Shown here: positions 45,087-54,887 of the stretch, piece by piece
Layout: every line of letters begins with the position of its first letter
How positions within the stretch are numbered: the first letter of the stretch is position 1
DNA from: Providencia alcalifaciens
Lineage (GTDB): Bacteria; Pseudomonadota; Gammaproteobacteria; Enterobacterales; Enterobacteriaceae
Direction of reading: 5' to 3'
Assembly (NCBI RefSeq): GCF_915403165.1
Contig: NZ_OU659204.1
Location: 1,426,001-1,490,000 of the forward strand
Length of the DNA: 64,000 bases
Made by a program: the position numbers and the translations under genes
The notes under the pieces: model-generated
Seen by the model: the letters and a program-made list of their open reading frames with translations, nothing else
The model's database searches: none
What the model was told of the DNA's origin: nothing

Positions 45087-45566
45087 TTACTGTTTTTCAG
45101 GTGCCACAGCGTTAGCAGCATCCTGTTTTTTCTTGAAAATCGACTGAAACGTTAACGGTTCAGAGGCAAAGTTCACAACATCGCTTTCTTGTGGGGCTGG
45201 GTACTGGTGCAGTAAATTCACGGATTGTGATGTGACGCCCAGCACTAAATATTCGTTATTCACTTCCACCACGACGACGCGCTCTTTGCCACCGAGGGTA
45301 CAACGACCTTTCACATTAATCAGTTGATGCTTAACAAGCGGATTACGTCCAAACCCAAATGTCTTAAACAGCCATGCACCTAGCAAGATCAGTAAAATGA
45401 TCCCACCAAGCGCACCTGAAATCTGCGCTAAGCTATCATTTTGATTGATAGCTTGTGCGGAATTACCTTCGCCGCTGACGGTGCTAGTCAAAAAAGGCTT
45501 TTGAGTGTGCGCCGAATCAATCTGTGAAGGTGGTGTCTGCAAGGACGCTTCGGTTTCGTCAGACAT
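45087..45566 (-). CDS. fliO: FliO: FliP assembly factor
   Basis: A 159-aa bitopic membrane protein that scaffolds the FliP ring. It has a poorly conserved Gln/Ser/Thr-rich N-terminal tail of about 45 residues (the membrane helix GGIILLILLGAWLFKTFGFG lies at about 53-72) and a cytoplasmic part (KGRCTLGGKERVVVVEVNNEYLVLGVTSQSVNLLH). The long N-terminal extension is cytosolic or periplasmic by prediction only. It lies 2 bp after fliN. Confidence 0.92.
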   Translation of the reverse strand: MSDETEASLQTPPSQIDSAHTQKPFLTSTVSGEGNSAQAINQNDSLAQISGALGGIILLILLGAWLFKTFGFGRNPLVKHQLINVKGRCTLGGKERVVVVEVNNEYLVLGVTSQSVNLLHQYPAPQESDVVNFASEPLTFQSIFKKKQDAANAVAPEKQ

Positions 45567-45568
45567 AT

Positions 45569-45985
45569 TTAGCGGCTCAAGCGGCGCATACGTTCTGATG
45601 GCGTGATGATGTCAGTGATACGAATACCATAATTGTCAGACACCACGACCACTTCACCTTGGGCAATCAAATAACCGTTGATCAGGATATCCAGTGGTTC
45701 ACCGGCTAAGCCATCTAAAGAAACCACAGAGCCTTGAGACAGGCTCAGTAATTTTTTAATTGTCATTTTGGTGCGACCCAGTTCTACCGATAGGCGAACC
45801 GGAATATCCATGATCATATCGACATCAGATAACTGATTTAATGGATTTTGTCCGTCGAAATTATCGAAATTTTGCATACCTGCGGAGGCGGATTCCGCTT
45901 GTTTTTGCTGTTCCAGCGCCTCAGCCCACAGATCCTCTTCATTGTGGTTGGTTGATGCATCAAGAGAATTCTTCGCCTCACTCAT
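45569..45985 (-). CDS. fliN: FliN: C-ring switch protein
   Basis: A 138-aa C-ring component that also docks the FliH-FliI export complex. N-terminal EEDLWAEALEQQKQ, then the SpoA domain (MDIPVRLSVELGRTKMTIKKLLSLSQGSVVSLDGLAGEPLDILINGYLIAQGEVVVVSDNYGIRITDIITPSERMRRLS). The start at 45985 has AGGAAAG upstream and overlaps fliM by 8 bp; 46000 would add five residues. Confidence 0.96.
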   Translation of the reverse strand: MSEAKNSLDASTNHNEEDLWAEALEQQKQAESASAGMQNFDNFDGQNPLNQLSDVDMIMDIPVRLSVELGRTKMTIKKLLSLSQGSVVSLDGLAGEPLDILINGYLIAQGEVVVVSDNYGIRITDIITPSERMRRLSR

Positions 45986-46985
45986 TGGTACTTTCCTCAT
46001 CTAGAGTGTTTAAAACAGGATTAATCAAATGTTCCACACGCAGCGCATACTGACCGTTTTGGGTGCCGTATTGACTGGTTAATACTGGCACGCCATCAAC
46101 ATTGACGATAAGACGGTCAGGTTTCTCGATAGGGAGCACATCCCCTTTTTGCAATTGCAGTAAACGAGAAATACGCAGCGGGATCTCAACCAAATTGGCA
46201 ATCAGTTCAAGTTCTGAACGTTTTACTTGCGTGACTAAGTTAGTTACCCACGCTTCATTTTCTTGATGCCCTTGCTCCATTGGTGGGTTAATTAACCGCT
46301 CACGCAATGGCTCAATCATGGCAATAGGGATACAGATACTGAATTCACCAATGGTATTACCAATTTCCACTAAGAACGGCGTCGTGACCACGATATCGTT
46401 CGGGGATGTGGTGATGTTGGTGAATTTAACTTGGATTTCAGAACGCACATATTCGACTTCAACGTCAGCAATCGGCTTCCAAGCATCACGATAAGCGCCT
46501 AAAGCCAGCTTTAGCATACGGTTGATAATACGTTGTTCTGTATTGGTAAACTCTTTGCCTTCTGAACGAACAGGGAATCGACCATCTCCTCCAAACAGGT
46601 TATCCACAGCGATGTACACTAACGCTGGCTCGAAAGTGAACAGTGCGGTACCGCGAAGCGGTGGCATGTGGATCAAGTTCAGGTTGGTTGGAACTGGCAA
46701 GTTACGCGCAAATTCATGATAAGGTTCGATTTTGATGGCACCAACCGTGATATCCGGGCTGCGGCGCAACATGTTAAACAACCCCATACGAAACTGACGG
46801 GCAAAACGCTCATTAATAATTTCCAAGGACTGCATACGTTCACGAAATACCCGACGTTGAGTATTCGGGTCATAAGGGCGAACGTTGTCTTTGCCTTGGA
46901 GATCCGTTGATGGCTGGTCGCTTGATGGCGCATCATCATTGAGTAGCGCATCAATTTCAGCCTGAGATAAAATATTATCGCTCAT
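45978..46985 (-). CDS. fliM: FliM: C-ring switch protein, CheY-P receptor
   Basis: A 335-aa C-ring protein. The N-terminal ILSQAEIDALLND peptide is the CheY-P binding site. The CheC-like middle domain (about 60-225) contacts FliG (GRFPVRSEGKEFTNTEQRIINRM contains the family region), and the C-terminal SpoA domain pairs with FliN. It lies 5 bp after fliL in the fliLMNOPQR run. Confidence 0.97.
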   Translation of the reverse strand: MSDNILSQAEIDALLNDDAPSSDQPSTDLQGKDNVRPYDPNTQRRVFRERMQSLEIINERFARQFRMGLFNMLRRSPDITVGAIKIEPYHEFARNLPVPTNLNLIHMPPLRGTALFTFEPALVYIAVDNLFGGDGRFPVRSEGKEFTNTEQRIINRMLKLALGAYRDAWKPIADVEVEYVRSEIQVKFTNITTSPNDIVVTTPFLVEIGNTIGEFSICIPIAMIEPLRERLINPPMEQGHQENEAWVTNLVTQVKRSELELIANLVEIPLRISRLLQLQKGDVLPIEKPDRLIVNVDGVPVLTSQYGTQNGQYALRVEHLINPVLNTLDEESTNE

Positions 46986-46990
46986 GGGTC

Positions 46991-47476
46991 TTACCGCAGA
47001 ATAAAAGTAGTAAATAACACGTCTGAAATATCCTGGTCGGTATCTCCCGGGATCAGGGTAGGGGTAAGAGTCCCCTTAATATCTTTCATTAACTGCAACT
47101 TACCCTCGTGGGTACCCATGTTTTTAGATTGCTGTTCTGACAGTAATAACAGTAGGCGGCTACGCACTTCTGGCAGATATTCATGAAGTTGCTTACGCGA
47201 TTTTTCATTCGCTAGACGTAAGGTGATGTGGATATAGAGCACGCGATCCGCCGCATTATTTAACCCAGGAAGGTTAACGGTAAACGGTTCTAACTCCATA
47301 AAAATAGGCTGAGGCATATTTGGGCGTTTTTCTTCCCCATTCGCGGTGTTTTGCGCCTCTTGTTTTGTCGTCCACCAGCTGTAACCACCAAAACCTGCAC
47401 CGGCTAAGGCGATGAGGGCAAACAGCAGAATTAACCCTTTGTTCGAACGTTTAGATTGATTGCGTGAAGACGACAT
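46991..47476 (-). CDS. fliL: FliL: stator-associated membrane protein
   Basis: A 161-aa protein with one N-terminal membrane helix (GLILLFALIALAGAGFGGYSWW) and a periplasmic stomatin-like domain (FMELEPFTVNLPG, YIHITLRLANEKSRKQLHEYLPEVRSRLLLLLSEQ). It forms rings around MotAB and supports torque. First gene of the fliLMNOPQR operon; the upstream 162 bp separates it from the fliK terminator and must contain its promoter (AT-rich, no clear sigma-28 match). Confidence 0.95.
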   Translation of the reverse strand: MSSSRNQSKRSNKGLILLFALIALAGAGFGGYSWWTTKQEAQNTANGEEKRPNMPQPIFMELEPFTVNLPGLNNAADRVLYIHITLRLANEKSRKQLHEYLPEVRSRLLLLLSEQQSKNMGTHEGKLQLMKDIKGTLTPTLIPGDTDQDISDVLFTTFILR

Positions 47477-47583
47477 GTTGCAAAATTCCTGTTGTAAATG
47501 CCAAACCCATATGGAGTTTTATACTTTATGATCTCTAGCATTATCCCTAGATTGGGAAGAGTTAAAGGAGTGAAAAACGAAAC

Positions 47584-47625
47584 AAAAAGGCGGTAACTCG
47601 ACGCTTTAGACTTGAAATTACCGCC
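47584..47625 (-). terminator. Intrinsic terminator after fliK
   Basis: On the minus strand GGCGGTAA (47625-47618) pairs with TTACCGCC (47596-47589), followed by TTTTTG. It ends the fliFGHIJK transcript before the fliL promoter. Confidence 0.88.
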
Positions 47626-47638
47626 ATTAGATTATTTC

Positions 47639-49084
47639 TTAGGCAAAGGTGTTAATTCCACCTTGATGTGTTGGCAATTTCACCCCACTCACGCTGGCAT
47701 GAGATTCACTGATACCAGCCGCGCCCATTGATGGATGGGTTGGTTGAATTTGCCCATCATGTTGGCGAGATTGCTGATCAGCATTTGATTGACCGCTAAA
47801 GTTATCTTGCCCCACTGAGCCTTGGGCCAAATGAATACCACTTTCCTGCAGCGCACTGCGCAGGATCGGCATCATGCTTTCCATCGCAGCACGAACATGG
47901 CTATGTGGAGAAACAAAGTGCATCACGGCTTGATTATCTTCGATACGCAAATGCACATTTAGGGAACCTAACTCTTCAGGATGTAAGCGAATTTGTGCTT
48001 GAGAAACCCCTTGGCGAGAGAAAAACAGCATTTGTTGGCTAAGTTGTTGCTGCCAAGCTTCAGTACCAAATGGCGTAGCAAAGTTCATGGTTGGCGTTGG
48101 CACCGCAGGTGTTGCTGTTGGCATTGGTGTGGCAGATGGTGTCGCCATAATACCGGCCACATGTGTTACTGAAGGCGTCGCTGTATTGCTAAATGCGCCA
48201 TTTTCAGTTTGAACACTAAAAGCCCCTTTAGCGCTGTTTTGCAGATTCTGAGTATTTTCAGCTGTCGCATTGGCGATTTGTGACAGTGATTCTGTGCTCG
48301 GTGCTTTCTTACCTAGCGATATTGCATCTTGATTCAGATCTTTCGTTGGGATTGCGCGTGGATTATCCAACGCAAATAGAGCCTGATCACGACGCTCGCC
48401 AACCTCTTTCTTGCCCATTAAAGCAAGTGTAGGTTCATCGGCTTCCCCTGCAAGCTGGGATTGTGCGCCCTCTAAGGTCTTGTCATCAAACGGCGTCACG
48501 TTACGCGCGACATCCGTCAGTTGTTGCAGCGTTTGAGTGAACGGAGTTGCTGAAGGTTTCTCCGCACTGGCTTGCGGGTTAGCTGCCGCTTGAATACGCG
48601 AATCCATTGCTTGTTTTAATTGGCTGATTAAGGCGTGTTCCTCGCCTTGTTTACCCGTTAATAGCTCCGCTTGCAGTGGTGATTGTGCATTAAGATCACG
48701 ACGGAAATTCAGCTGCGCTAAGGTATTTTCAGCTTGTTGTTTTTGAACTAACTGATTTTGAACTGACTGTTTTTCAGCTAATTGATTTTCTGTGGTCGCG
48801 ATTTTGTCTGTTGTTAATGGCGCGTCAGTGGGTTTCTCTGAGGCGGCAGTGGCAGCATCGGATTGTTTTTGCTCACTGATCTGTTGATTCAAAGGCGTTT
48901 CGCTAGCACTACCATTGAGAGTCGGAGTGTTATCGCTATTTTTTTCTGGCAATTGTTGGTTTTCAAGTACGGCCTGAAAGGGGACGGCAGGCGCTTGGTT
49001 TTCATCAATTTGCTTGTCTCGCGGCTGCTCCTTTGCGGTATTAGCGGCAGGGGTGACCGGCAACAGGTTTGCATTGACGTCCAT
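47639..49084 (-). CDS. fliK: FliK: hook-length control protein
   Basis: A 481-aa exported molecular ruler. The first ~340 residues are Gln/Ala/Thr/Ser-rich with low complexity (repeated NQLxEKQSVQNQLVQKQ pattern near residue 105). The C-terminal T3S4 domain (about 355-440: AWQQQLSQQMLFFSRQGVSQAQIRLHPEELGSLNVHLRI) triggers the FlhB specificity switch. Its start follows fliJ directly, and a terminator follows its stop. Longer than E. coli FliK (375 aa), mainly in the ruler region. Confidence 0.93.
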   Translation of the reverse strand: MDVNANLLPVTPAANTAKEQPRDKQIDENQAPAVPFQAVLENQQLPEKNSDNTPTLNGSASETPLNQQISEQKQSDAATAASEKPTDAPLTTDKIATTENQLAEKQSVQNQLVQKQQAENTLAQLNFRRDLNAQSPLQAELLTGKQGEEHALISQLKQAMDSRIQAAANPQASAEKPSATPFTQTLQQLTDVARNVTPFDDKTLEGAQSQLAGEADEPTLALMGKKEVGERRDQALFALDNPRAIPTKDLNQDAISLGKKAPSTESLSQIANATAENTQNLQNSAKGAFSVQTENGAFSNTATPSVTHVAGIMATPSATPMPTATPAVPTPTMNFATPFGTEAWQQQLSQQMLFFSRQGVSQAQIRLHPEELGSLNVHLRIEDNQAVMHFVSPHSHVRAAMESMMPILRSALQESGIHLAQGSVGQDNFSGQSNADQQSRQHDGQIQPTHPSMGAAGISESHASVSGVKLPTHQGGINTFA

Positions 49085-49531
49085 TTATTGGGTTCTCCGT
49101 AAAGTCGCGCGTTGAGCAAATTCATCCATCTGTTTCTGCTCTAAGCGATTTTGACGTTGGCTTTGAGTGTGCTCTGCTCGCTGGATCAAGGTATCGAACG
49201 CATTGACGCGTTGCTGTTTTTCTTGCCAATGACGATTAGCGTCACTGACGCGTTGTTCCCAGAGCGTTAATTGTTGCTGCTGTTGTTCGATAGTCAGTTC
49301 TAAAGTCACAAGAAATTGCTGATAGTTTTGCCATTTGTCTGAGTCCATGCCCGTGTGCAACGTTTGATTTAGTTTCTGCCGATATTCCGACTGATAGTTC
49401 TCTAACATATGCAGCTGATCGGCCATTTGCGTGTGGGTTTGACGCACTTGTGCAAGGACTTTAGCCGCTTCCTCTGAGGCATCTTCTGCTAAGCTCAGTA
49501 AGGTCGCTAATGCATGACTATTGGACATCAC
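49085..49531 (-). CDS. fliJ: FliJ: export chaperone-escort and ATPase stalk
   Basis: A 148-aa almost fully helical coiled-coil protein (ATLLSLAEDASEEAAKVLAQVRQ; YQSEYRQKLNQTL; RQNRLEQKQMDEFAQRATLR). FliJ is the central stalk of the FliI hexamer and recycles export chaperones. It lies 8 bp after fliI and abuts fliK with no gap. Start chosen at the second of two adjacent methionine positions is possible (one residue difference). Confidence 0.92.
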   Translation of the reverse strand: MMSNSHALATLLSLAEDASEEAAKVLAQVRQTHTQMADQLHMLENYQSEYRQKLNQTLHTGMDSDKWQNYQQFLVTLELTIEQQQQQLTLWEQRVSDANRHWQEKQQRVNAFDTLIQRAEHTQSQRQNRLEQKQMDEFAQRATLRRTQ

Positions 49532-49539
49532 ATTCCTCG

Positions 49540-50904
49540 TTATTCATTGGGAACAACATGAGCCAGTTGTTCGCAAGCGGTTTGATAATCACAACGTTCA
49601 TCAATATCTTGCTGTAAAAACTTCGACATTCTTGGGTAATACTGAATTGCGGTATCGAGCATTGGGTCGCTACCCATTGCGTAAGCACCGACGTTAATCA
49701 GATCACGGTTGCGTTGATAGCTGGATGTGAGCTGTTTAAAGCGCTGGATCTTACGATAGTGTTCTTTGGCGATGAGCTCCGTCATTGCACGGCTAATGGA
49801 CGCTTCAATATCAATGGCAGGGTAGTGTCCAGATTCTGCCAATGACCGCGACAGAACAATATGCCCATCTAAAATGGCGCGCGCGGAGTCTGCAATCGGG
49901 TCTTGTTGGTCATCCCCTTCGGTCAATACAGTATAAAAGGCGGTAATCGAGCCGCCGTTTTTACCGTTACCAGCACGCTCAACCAATGCCGGTAATTTCG
50001 CAAAAACTGACGGTGGATAGCCTTTGGTCGCTGGGGGTTCACCGACAGCAAGTGCGATTTCACGCTGTGCCATACTGTAGCGAGTGAGTGAATCCATGAT
50101 AAGCAATACGCTTTTGCCTTGGTCACGGAAATATTCCGCGATGCGGGTAGCGTAAGAGGCACCTTGCATCCGTAGTAACGGCGAAACATCCGCCGGTGCA
50201 GCGACAACAACGGCACGGCGTAACCCTTCGGCACCTAGGATATTTTCAATAAAGTCTTTAACTTCTCGTCCACGCTCACCTATCAACCCGACGACAATAA
50301 TGTCCGCCTGAGTGAAACGTGCCATCATGCCAAGTAAGACACTTTTACCGACGCCGGAACCTGCAAACAGTCCCATACGTTGACCACGGCCTACGGTTAA
50401 CAGTGAGTTAATCGCTCGCACGCCCACATCTAAAATATCGTGAATTGGGGTACGTTCCAGCGGGTTGATGGAGGGCGTGATCAATGGCGCTCGTTGTTTG
50501 GTTTCCAGCGGTCCTTTGCCATCTAACGGAGTCCCTTGAGCATCTAGAACGCGCCCAAGTAATTCATTGCCGAGTGGGAGCAGGCGACTCGTTTGCCCAT
50601 CGTCCCCTGAAGTCTGCGCATACACGCGTGCACCAGGAGAAATACCTTCGAGGTCGGAGAGCGGCATCAACAGCATGCGAGGCCCGTTAAAGCCAACCAC
50701 TTCGCAGACAACTTCGTCAGTGCCACCATTAATAATGCGTTCGATATAGCAGGTGGCACCTAAAGGCATTTTAATGCCTTCGGCTTCCATCACGAGACCG
50801 GTAATTTTGGTTAAACGTCCGTAGCGGCGTACCATCGGAATGCCTTTCATGCGTGACTCTAAGCCATCAAGAGACGCTATCCAACGGCCGAGTCTCGCAG
50901 TCAT
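49540..50904 (-). CDS. fliI: FliI: flagellar export ATPase
   Basis: A 454-aa F1-beta-like ATPase. Walker [16 protein letters not shown], Walker [23 protein letters not shown], and the family signature [18 protein letters not shown]. It dissociates chaperone-substrate complexes at the export gate. The start at 50904 aligns with E. coli MTTRLTRW, overlaps the fliH stop (ATGA) and has GGAGAG upstream; 50934 would add ten unrelated residues. Confidence 0.97.
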   Translation of the reverse strand: MTARLGRWIASLDGLESRMKGIPMVRRYGRLTKITGLVMEAEGIKMPLGATCYIERIINGGTDEVVCEVVGFNGPRMLLMPLSDLEGISPGARVYAQTSGDDGQTSRLLPLGNELLGRVLDAQGTPLDGKGPLETKQRAPLITPSINPLERTPIHDILDVGVRAINSLLTVGRGQRMGLFAGSGVGKSVLLGMMARFTQADIIVVGLIGERGREVKDFIENILGAEGLRRAVVVAAPADVSPLLRMQGASYATRIAEYFRDQGKSVLLIMDSLTRYSMAQREIALAVGEPPATKGYPPSVFAKLPALVERAGNGKNGGSITAFYTVLTEGDDQQDPIADSARAILDGHIVLSRSLAESGHYPAIDIEASISRAMTELIAKEHYRKIQRFKQLTSSYQRNRDLINVGAYAMGSDPMLDTAIQYYPRMSKFLQQDIDERCDYQTACEQLAHVVPNE

Positions 50905-51632
50905 GACAAACTCTCCGGTGCATACAGACGGCATAATTCTTGCCAGCGAGTAGCTACCGTCATATCAATTTCACCATCTTCAGCGACTACGCGACAACCG
51001 CCCATATGCAGACTTGGATCGGCGACTAAACGCCAGCCGTTCAAGTCTAACAGTGAGCCTAAATGTTGCTCGATAAGTGCCACATGATTCGGATTCACAT
51101 GCAGTTCAGGCTGGCTCGCAAATATTGGTTTTTGTTGCATCAAACGGCTAATTTCTTCTAACAGCGCGGTACCATCGCATACGGTAGATTGCCCTAACAC
51201 TTGCTTCGCAGCGGTTAGCGCGATTTGCAGCAATTTGGTAGTGACGACTGTATCAAAGGTATCCAGCGAGTAGTGAAATTCTGATAACAGTTTTTGCCAT
51301 GTTTCAATCACGGGTTGCTGAAGGGCGAGAGCTTGCTCGCTCCCTTGCTGCTCACCGGAACGTAAACCTTCCGTAAAACCGGCTTGATAACCCTCTTTTT
51401 GACCTTTTTCAAAGCCTTGTTGGAAGCCCGTTTTCTGGGCATCCTCTTTGATGTTATCCAGCAAGTTGATCTGTTCGAGCACTTCTTTTGGCTCTAAGCA
51501 GGGGACTTTCGGTACGCTTGGCTCAGGAACTTCACCTAATGGCGGGATAGCCGATGAATTCAGATCCCATTGATTAAGTTCCCGTAACTGCCAAGGCTGC
51601 CACTGCTGATTATTTTTGGATGTATTAGACAT
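50901..51632 (-). CDS. fliH: FliH: regulator of the FliI ATPase
   Basis: A 243-aa peripheral-stalk-like protein that keeps FliI inactive and docks it to FliN. A Gly-x3-Gly repeat helix is clear ([29 protein letters not shown], about residues 81-109). The C-terminal domain ([37 protein letters not shown]) binds FliI. The start at 51632 overlaps fliG by 8 bp and is preceded by GGAG; 51653 would add seven residues. Confidence 0.95.
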   Translation of the reverse strand: MSNTSKNNQQWQPWQLRELNQWDLNSSAIPPLGEVPEPSVPKVPCLEPKEVLEQINLLDNIKEDAQKTGFQQGFEKGQKEGYQAGFTEGLRSGEQQGSEQALALQQPVIETWQKLLSEFHYSLDTFDTVVTTKLLQIALTAAKQVLGQSTVCDGTALLEEISRLMQQKPIFASQPELHVNPNHVALIEQHLGSLLDLNGWRLVADPSLHMGGCRVVAEDGEIDMTVATRWQELCRLYAPESLS

Positions 51633-52617
51633 ACACGTCGTCTCCACCACCAATCGCTATTTCGCCTTTTTCCATTAAGCGGCGAACGATCATCAGGATA
51701 GCCTTCTGCTCGGTTTCCACTTGTGACATACGAACTGGCGCTCGAGATTCCAGGTCGTCGCGAACAATCTCGGCTGCACGCGCTGCCATATTGTTGAGGA
51801 AATGGTCTCGCAGTGCTTGGTTGCTGCCTTTGAGGGCAATAACCAGCGAGTCGGTAGACACGTCTTGCAAAATGCGCTGAATGCTGCGGTTGTCCACTTC
51901 GATAAGATTTTCGAACAGGAACATTTCGTCGATAATGCGCTGAGCCAGCTCACCATCGTAATCACGCATAGCATCGATAACGCTTTCTTCTTGCTGATTT
52001 TTCATCAGGTTGATAATTTCTGCCGCGGTTCTTATGCCACCCATTTTGCTGCGCTTGAGGTTCTGACCGTCTAGCAGGTTGTTCAGAACTTCGGTCAGTT
52101 CAGCTAATGCGGCAGGCTGAACACCACCAAATGTTGCGATACGCAGCATAATGTCGTTACGCTGACGCTCTTCGAACAGTTCTAAAACATCGGCCGCTAA
52201 GTTGCGTTTTAAGTGAACCAAAATCGTGGCGATGATTTGAGGATGTTCGTCGCGAATAATATCGGCAACCGTTTGTGGCTCCATGTAGTTGAGGCTTTCG
52301 ATGCCTGAGGTAGTCTCTTGCTTCTCGAAAATATCTTCCAACAGGCTGGCAGCACGCTCTTCCCCAAGGGCTTTGACCAACACCGAACGCAGGTAGTCGT
52401 TGGTGTTGATATTTAAGGCGGCAAACTGAATTGCCGACTCTTCAAACTCGGTGAGCACTTCTGCCAGTTCGTTGTTGGAGATTTGGCGCATGTTGGACAC
52501 TGCCATACTCAATTGCTGAACTTCTTTGGGATTCAGGTGCTTAAACACTTCCGCCGCCTGATCCTCGCCGAGTGTCATCAACATCACGGCGCTTTTTTCT
52601 GTTCCACTTAAACTCAT
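51625..52617 (-). CDS. fliG: FliG: rotor/switch protein
   Basis: A 330-aa C-ring protein that couples MotA torque to the rotor. N-terminal FliF-binding domain, middle domain with the EHPQ motif ([18 protein letters not shown]), and C-terminal domain with the charged torque helix ([39 protein letters not shown]). The start at 52617 overlaps the fliF stop (ATGA) and matches E. coli; the upstream extension lies within fliF. Confidence 0.97.
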   Translation of the reverse strand: MSLSGTEKSAVMLMTLGEDQAAEVFKHLNPKEVQQLSMAVSNMRQISNNELAEVLTEFEESAIQFAALNINTNDYLRSVLVKALGEERAASLLEDIFEKQETTSGIESLNYMEPQTVADIIRDEHPQIIATILVHLKRNLAADVLELFEERQRNDIMLRIATFGGVQPAALAELTEVLNNLLDGQNLKRSKMGGIRTAAEIINLMKNQQEESVIDAMRDYDGELAQRIIDEMFLFENLIEVDNRSIQRILQDVSTDSLVIALKGSNQALRDHFLNNMAARAAEIVRDDLESRAPVRMSQVETEQKAILMIVRRLMEKGEIAIGGGDDVYV

Positions 52618-54305
52618 TGGGATTTTCCTAACCACTGACGGATAACCATTGCGACGACTTGTGGGTCTTTCTCTGCCATTTCACGAATACGCTGGCTTTG
52701 AATTTCAGCACTAACACGTTGACGAGTAAGACGGCGACGGGTTTTCTCGTCCATATCTTCACTAATTTCTTCTTCCACCACGAACGGCGCTTTAACTTGA
52801 GATGCATTCGCAATAGACATTTCAGCATCAATTTGCGCTTGTTGTGTTTTGCGGTATTTCACCCACTGAGGCTTGATACCGAAGCGCCACATAAACCAAG
52901 CAATCAACGCAATTAGCAAGATTTTGCCGTAATCTAAGGCTTGACCAATCACCTGTGGGTTATTCAATAACGATGGCTCTTCAACCACTGGCGTATCGTC
53001 AGTAAATAAGGAATTGGTGATATTGATGGAGTCGCCACGCTGCGCGGAATAGCCCATCGCTTCACGGGTTAATGCATCAATTTGTTGCAATATTTCCGGT
53101 GGGAGCGGCTTCATTTCTGGGCCTTTCTCACCTTCTTGGGATTGGTAATTGACGATCACCGCAACAGACAGTCGGTCAACGACACCAATTTGGCGCTGTG
53201 TATGACTGATTTTGCGATCCACTTCGTAGTTTGTGGTTTCATCACGCTGGGTATTGAGGGTGCCATTACGGGTATTCCCGGCCGTTTTCCCATCGGTGCT
53301 TTCTTTATTAGCATCAATAGGTGCGCTTGGTGCGCTAACTGGCTGGTTAGATAACGCGCCCGGTACGCCACTTGGACCACCATTGCTGTTTTGCAGGCTT
53401 TCGCTGTTCTGGCGAGAACGTACTGCAGCCGCATCGGGTGTTTGGTTTGGTTTGTACTCTTCAGACGTTTGCTCAACTTTTGAGAAATCCATCTGAGCGG
53501 TGACTTGCGCATGAATATTGGCACGACCGACTAATGGCGACAGAATATCTTCAATGCGCTCTTTAAGATGGGCTTCCATCTCTTTGGTCATTTTGATTTG
53601 TGCACTATTGGCAGATTGCTGGCTGTTATCATTATTGGTCAGCAGGCGACCCGTTTGGTCGACAATGATCACGTTGGCGGCGGTTAAGCCTGTCACGCTG
53701 CTTGAAACCATATGGACGATAGCGCTAATTTGCCCTTCATCCAACATTCTGCCCGGCAATAAACCGACAGTGACCGAGGCAGTCGGCAGTTTTTGTTCAC
53801 GGACAAATAAGGTCGGTTTAGGAATAGCCAAATGGACTCGAGCGCTTTGAACTGGGCTGAGGGATTCGATGGTACGAGATAGCTCGCCTTCAAGGGCGCG
53901 CTGATAGTTGATTTGCTCGCTAAATTGGCTGATACCAAATTGTTCTTTATCAAGCAGTTCAAAACCGGTATTGCCACCTTTCGGTAAGCCTGATTGCGCC
54001 AGTTTCAAACGTAATTCATGGACTTTATCAGCAGGCACAAGAATAGCGCTGCCGTTATCCGCGATTTGATAAGGGACGTTCATCTGGGTCAATTGACCGA
54101 CAATATCGCCACCATCTTTTGCGCTCAGGTTACTCAGTAGCACACGGTAGTCAGGGCTACGGAACCAGAGGAGCAGGGCGACAATAATAGATATCGCAGC
54201 AGCACCGGCAATAATTAATGGTATTTTCGGGTCGGCTTTGATGCTTTCGATCAGTGAGGCAAAACCTTTTTTGGCCTCCCCCGTATCTTTAGATGCGGTA
54301 CTCAT
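52614..54305 (-). CDS. fliF: FliF: MS-ring protein
   Basis: A 563-aa MS-ring subunit and the first structure assembled. Membrane helices at about residues 25-47 ([21 protein letters not shown]) and 455-475 ([15 protein letters not shown]), with periplasmic ring-building motifs between them ([47 protein letters not shown]). The C-terminal tail ([15 protein letters not shown] [29 protein letters not shown]) binds FliG. First gene of the fliFGHIJK operon, divergent from fliE. Confidence 0.97.
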   Translation of the reverse strand: MSTASKDTGEAKKGFASLIESIKADPKIPLIIAGAAAISIIVALLLWFRSPDYRVLLSNLSAKDGGDIVGQLTQMNVPYQIADNGSAILVPADKVHELRLKLAQSGLPKGGNTGFELLDKEQFGISQFSEQINYQRALEGELSRTIESLSPVQSARVHLAIPKPTLFVREQKLPTASVTVGLLPGRMLDEGQISAIVHMVSSSVTGLTAANVIIVDQTGRLLTNNDNSQQSANSAQIKMTKEMEAHLKERIEDILSPLVGRANIHAQVTAQMDFSKVEQTSEEYKPNQTPDAAAVRSRQNSESLQNSNGGPSGVPGALSNQPVSAPSAPIDANKESTDGKTAGNTRNGTLNTQRDETTNYEVDRKISHTQRQIGVVDRLSVAVIVNYQSQEGEKGPEMKPLPPEILQQIDALTREAMGYSAQRGDSINITNSLFTDDTPVVEEPSLLNNPQVIGQALDYGKILLIALIAWFMWRFGIKPQWVKYRKTQQAQIDAEMSIANASQVKAPFVVEEEISEDMDEKTRRRLTRQRVSAEIQSQRIREMAEKDPQVVAMVIRQWLGKSQ

Positions 54306-54555
54306 AAATATTCCCTGCTATGCAAACTAAACGGATGAATATACGTTTGGTGAAACAATCTTATTTCCCTCTTCGTAACCTCATTTTTTTACGCTGCTAT
54401 TATTTATTGTCTTGATGCAATCTAATGACGGAATCAGCCTATAATTTTGGTGTTATTTATCGGCTTCAAGTAAAAAACGGTGTGGTAGGGTAGGCAAACT
54501 AAAATTCGTGACGGCAATTTTTTGCTTAACTTATCGACTAACTGAAGAGAACAGA
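54306..54555. promoter_or_regulatory. fliF-fliE divergent promoter region
   Basis: A 250-bp gap between two class 2 genes. FlhD4C2 is expected to bind here as in other enterobacteria. No sigma-28 site is obvious, and no gene is seen. Confidence 0.5.
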
Positions 54556-54867
54556 ATGACGATTCAAGCGATTGAAGGGGTGGTTTCCCAATTAAATGTG
54601 GTGGCAACTCAAGCGGCACATAACGCCAAGCCCGTTGTAGAGCCGGTAGGTTTTGCCGATCATTTAGTGGCATCCGTGAACCAAATCAATGAAACCCGTG
54701 TGCAATCTGCACAAAAAGTACAGGATTTCACTCTCGGTAAACCTGACGTTGCATTAAATGATGTGATGGTTGATATGCAAAAAGCCAGCTTGAGCCTACA
54801 AATGGGTATTCAGGTACGTAATAAGCTGGTGGCGGCGTATCAAGAAATTATGTCAATGCCAGTGTGA
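54556..54867 (+). CDS. fliE: FliE: MS ring-rod adapter
   Basis: A 103-aa adapter joining the MS ring and rod. The C-terminal block (LNDVMVDMQKASLSLQMGIQVRNKLVAAYQEIMSMPV) is the conserved end of the family, so the gene is complete although a prophage begins 20 bp later. GAAGAGA precedes the ATG at 54556; 54508 would add 16 residues without family support. The integrated phage probably either inserted just downstream or restored the 3' end of fliE. Confidence 0.94.
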   Translation: MTIQAIEGVVSQLNVVATQAAHNAKPVVEPVGFADHLVASVNQINETRVQSAQKVQDFTLGKPDVALNDVMVDMQKASLSLQMGIQVRNKLVAAYQEIMSMPV

Positions 54868-54887
54868 TTGGTTTATCTATTTGAATA
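54840..54887. other. Probable prophage left attachment region (attL) at fliE end
   Basis: The boundary between flagellar and phage genes lies within the 20 bp separating the fliE stop from the integrase stop. An integrase gene at the very edge normally marks an att site. The core cannot be delimited without the other junction, which is outside the window. Confidence 0.5.
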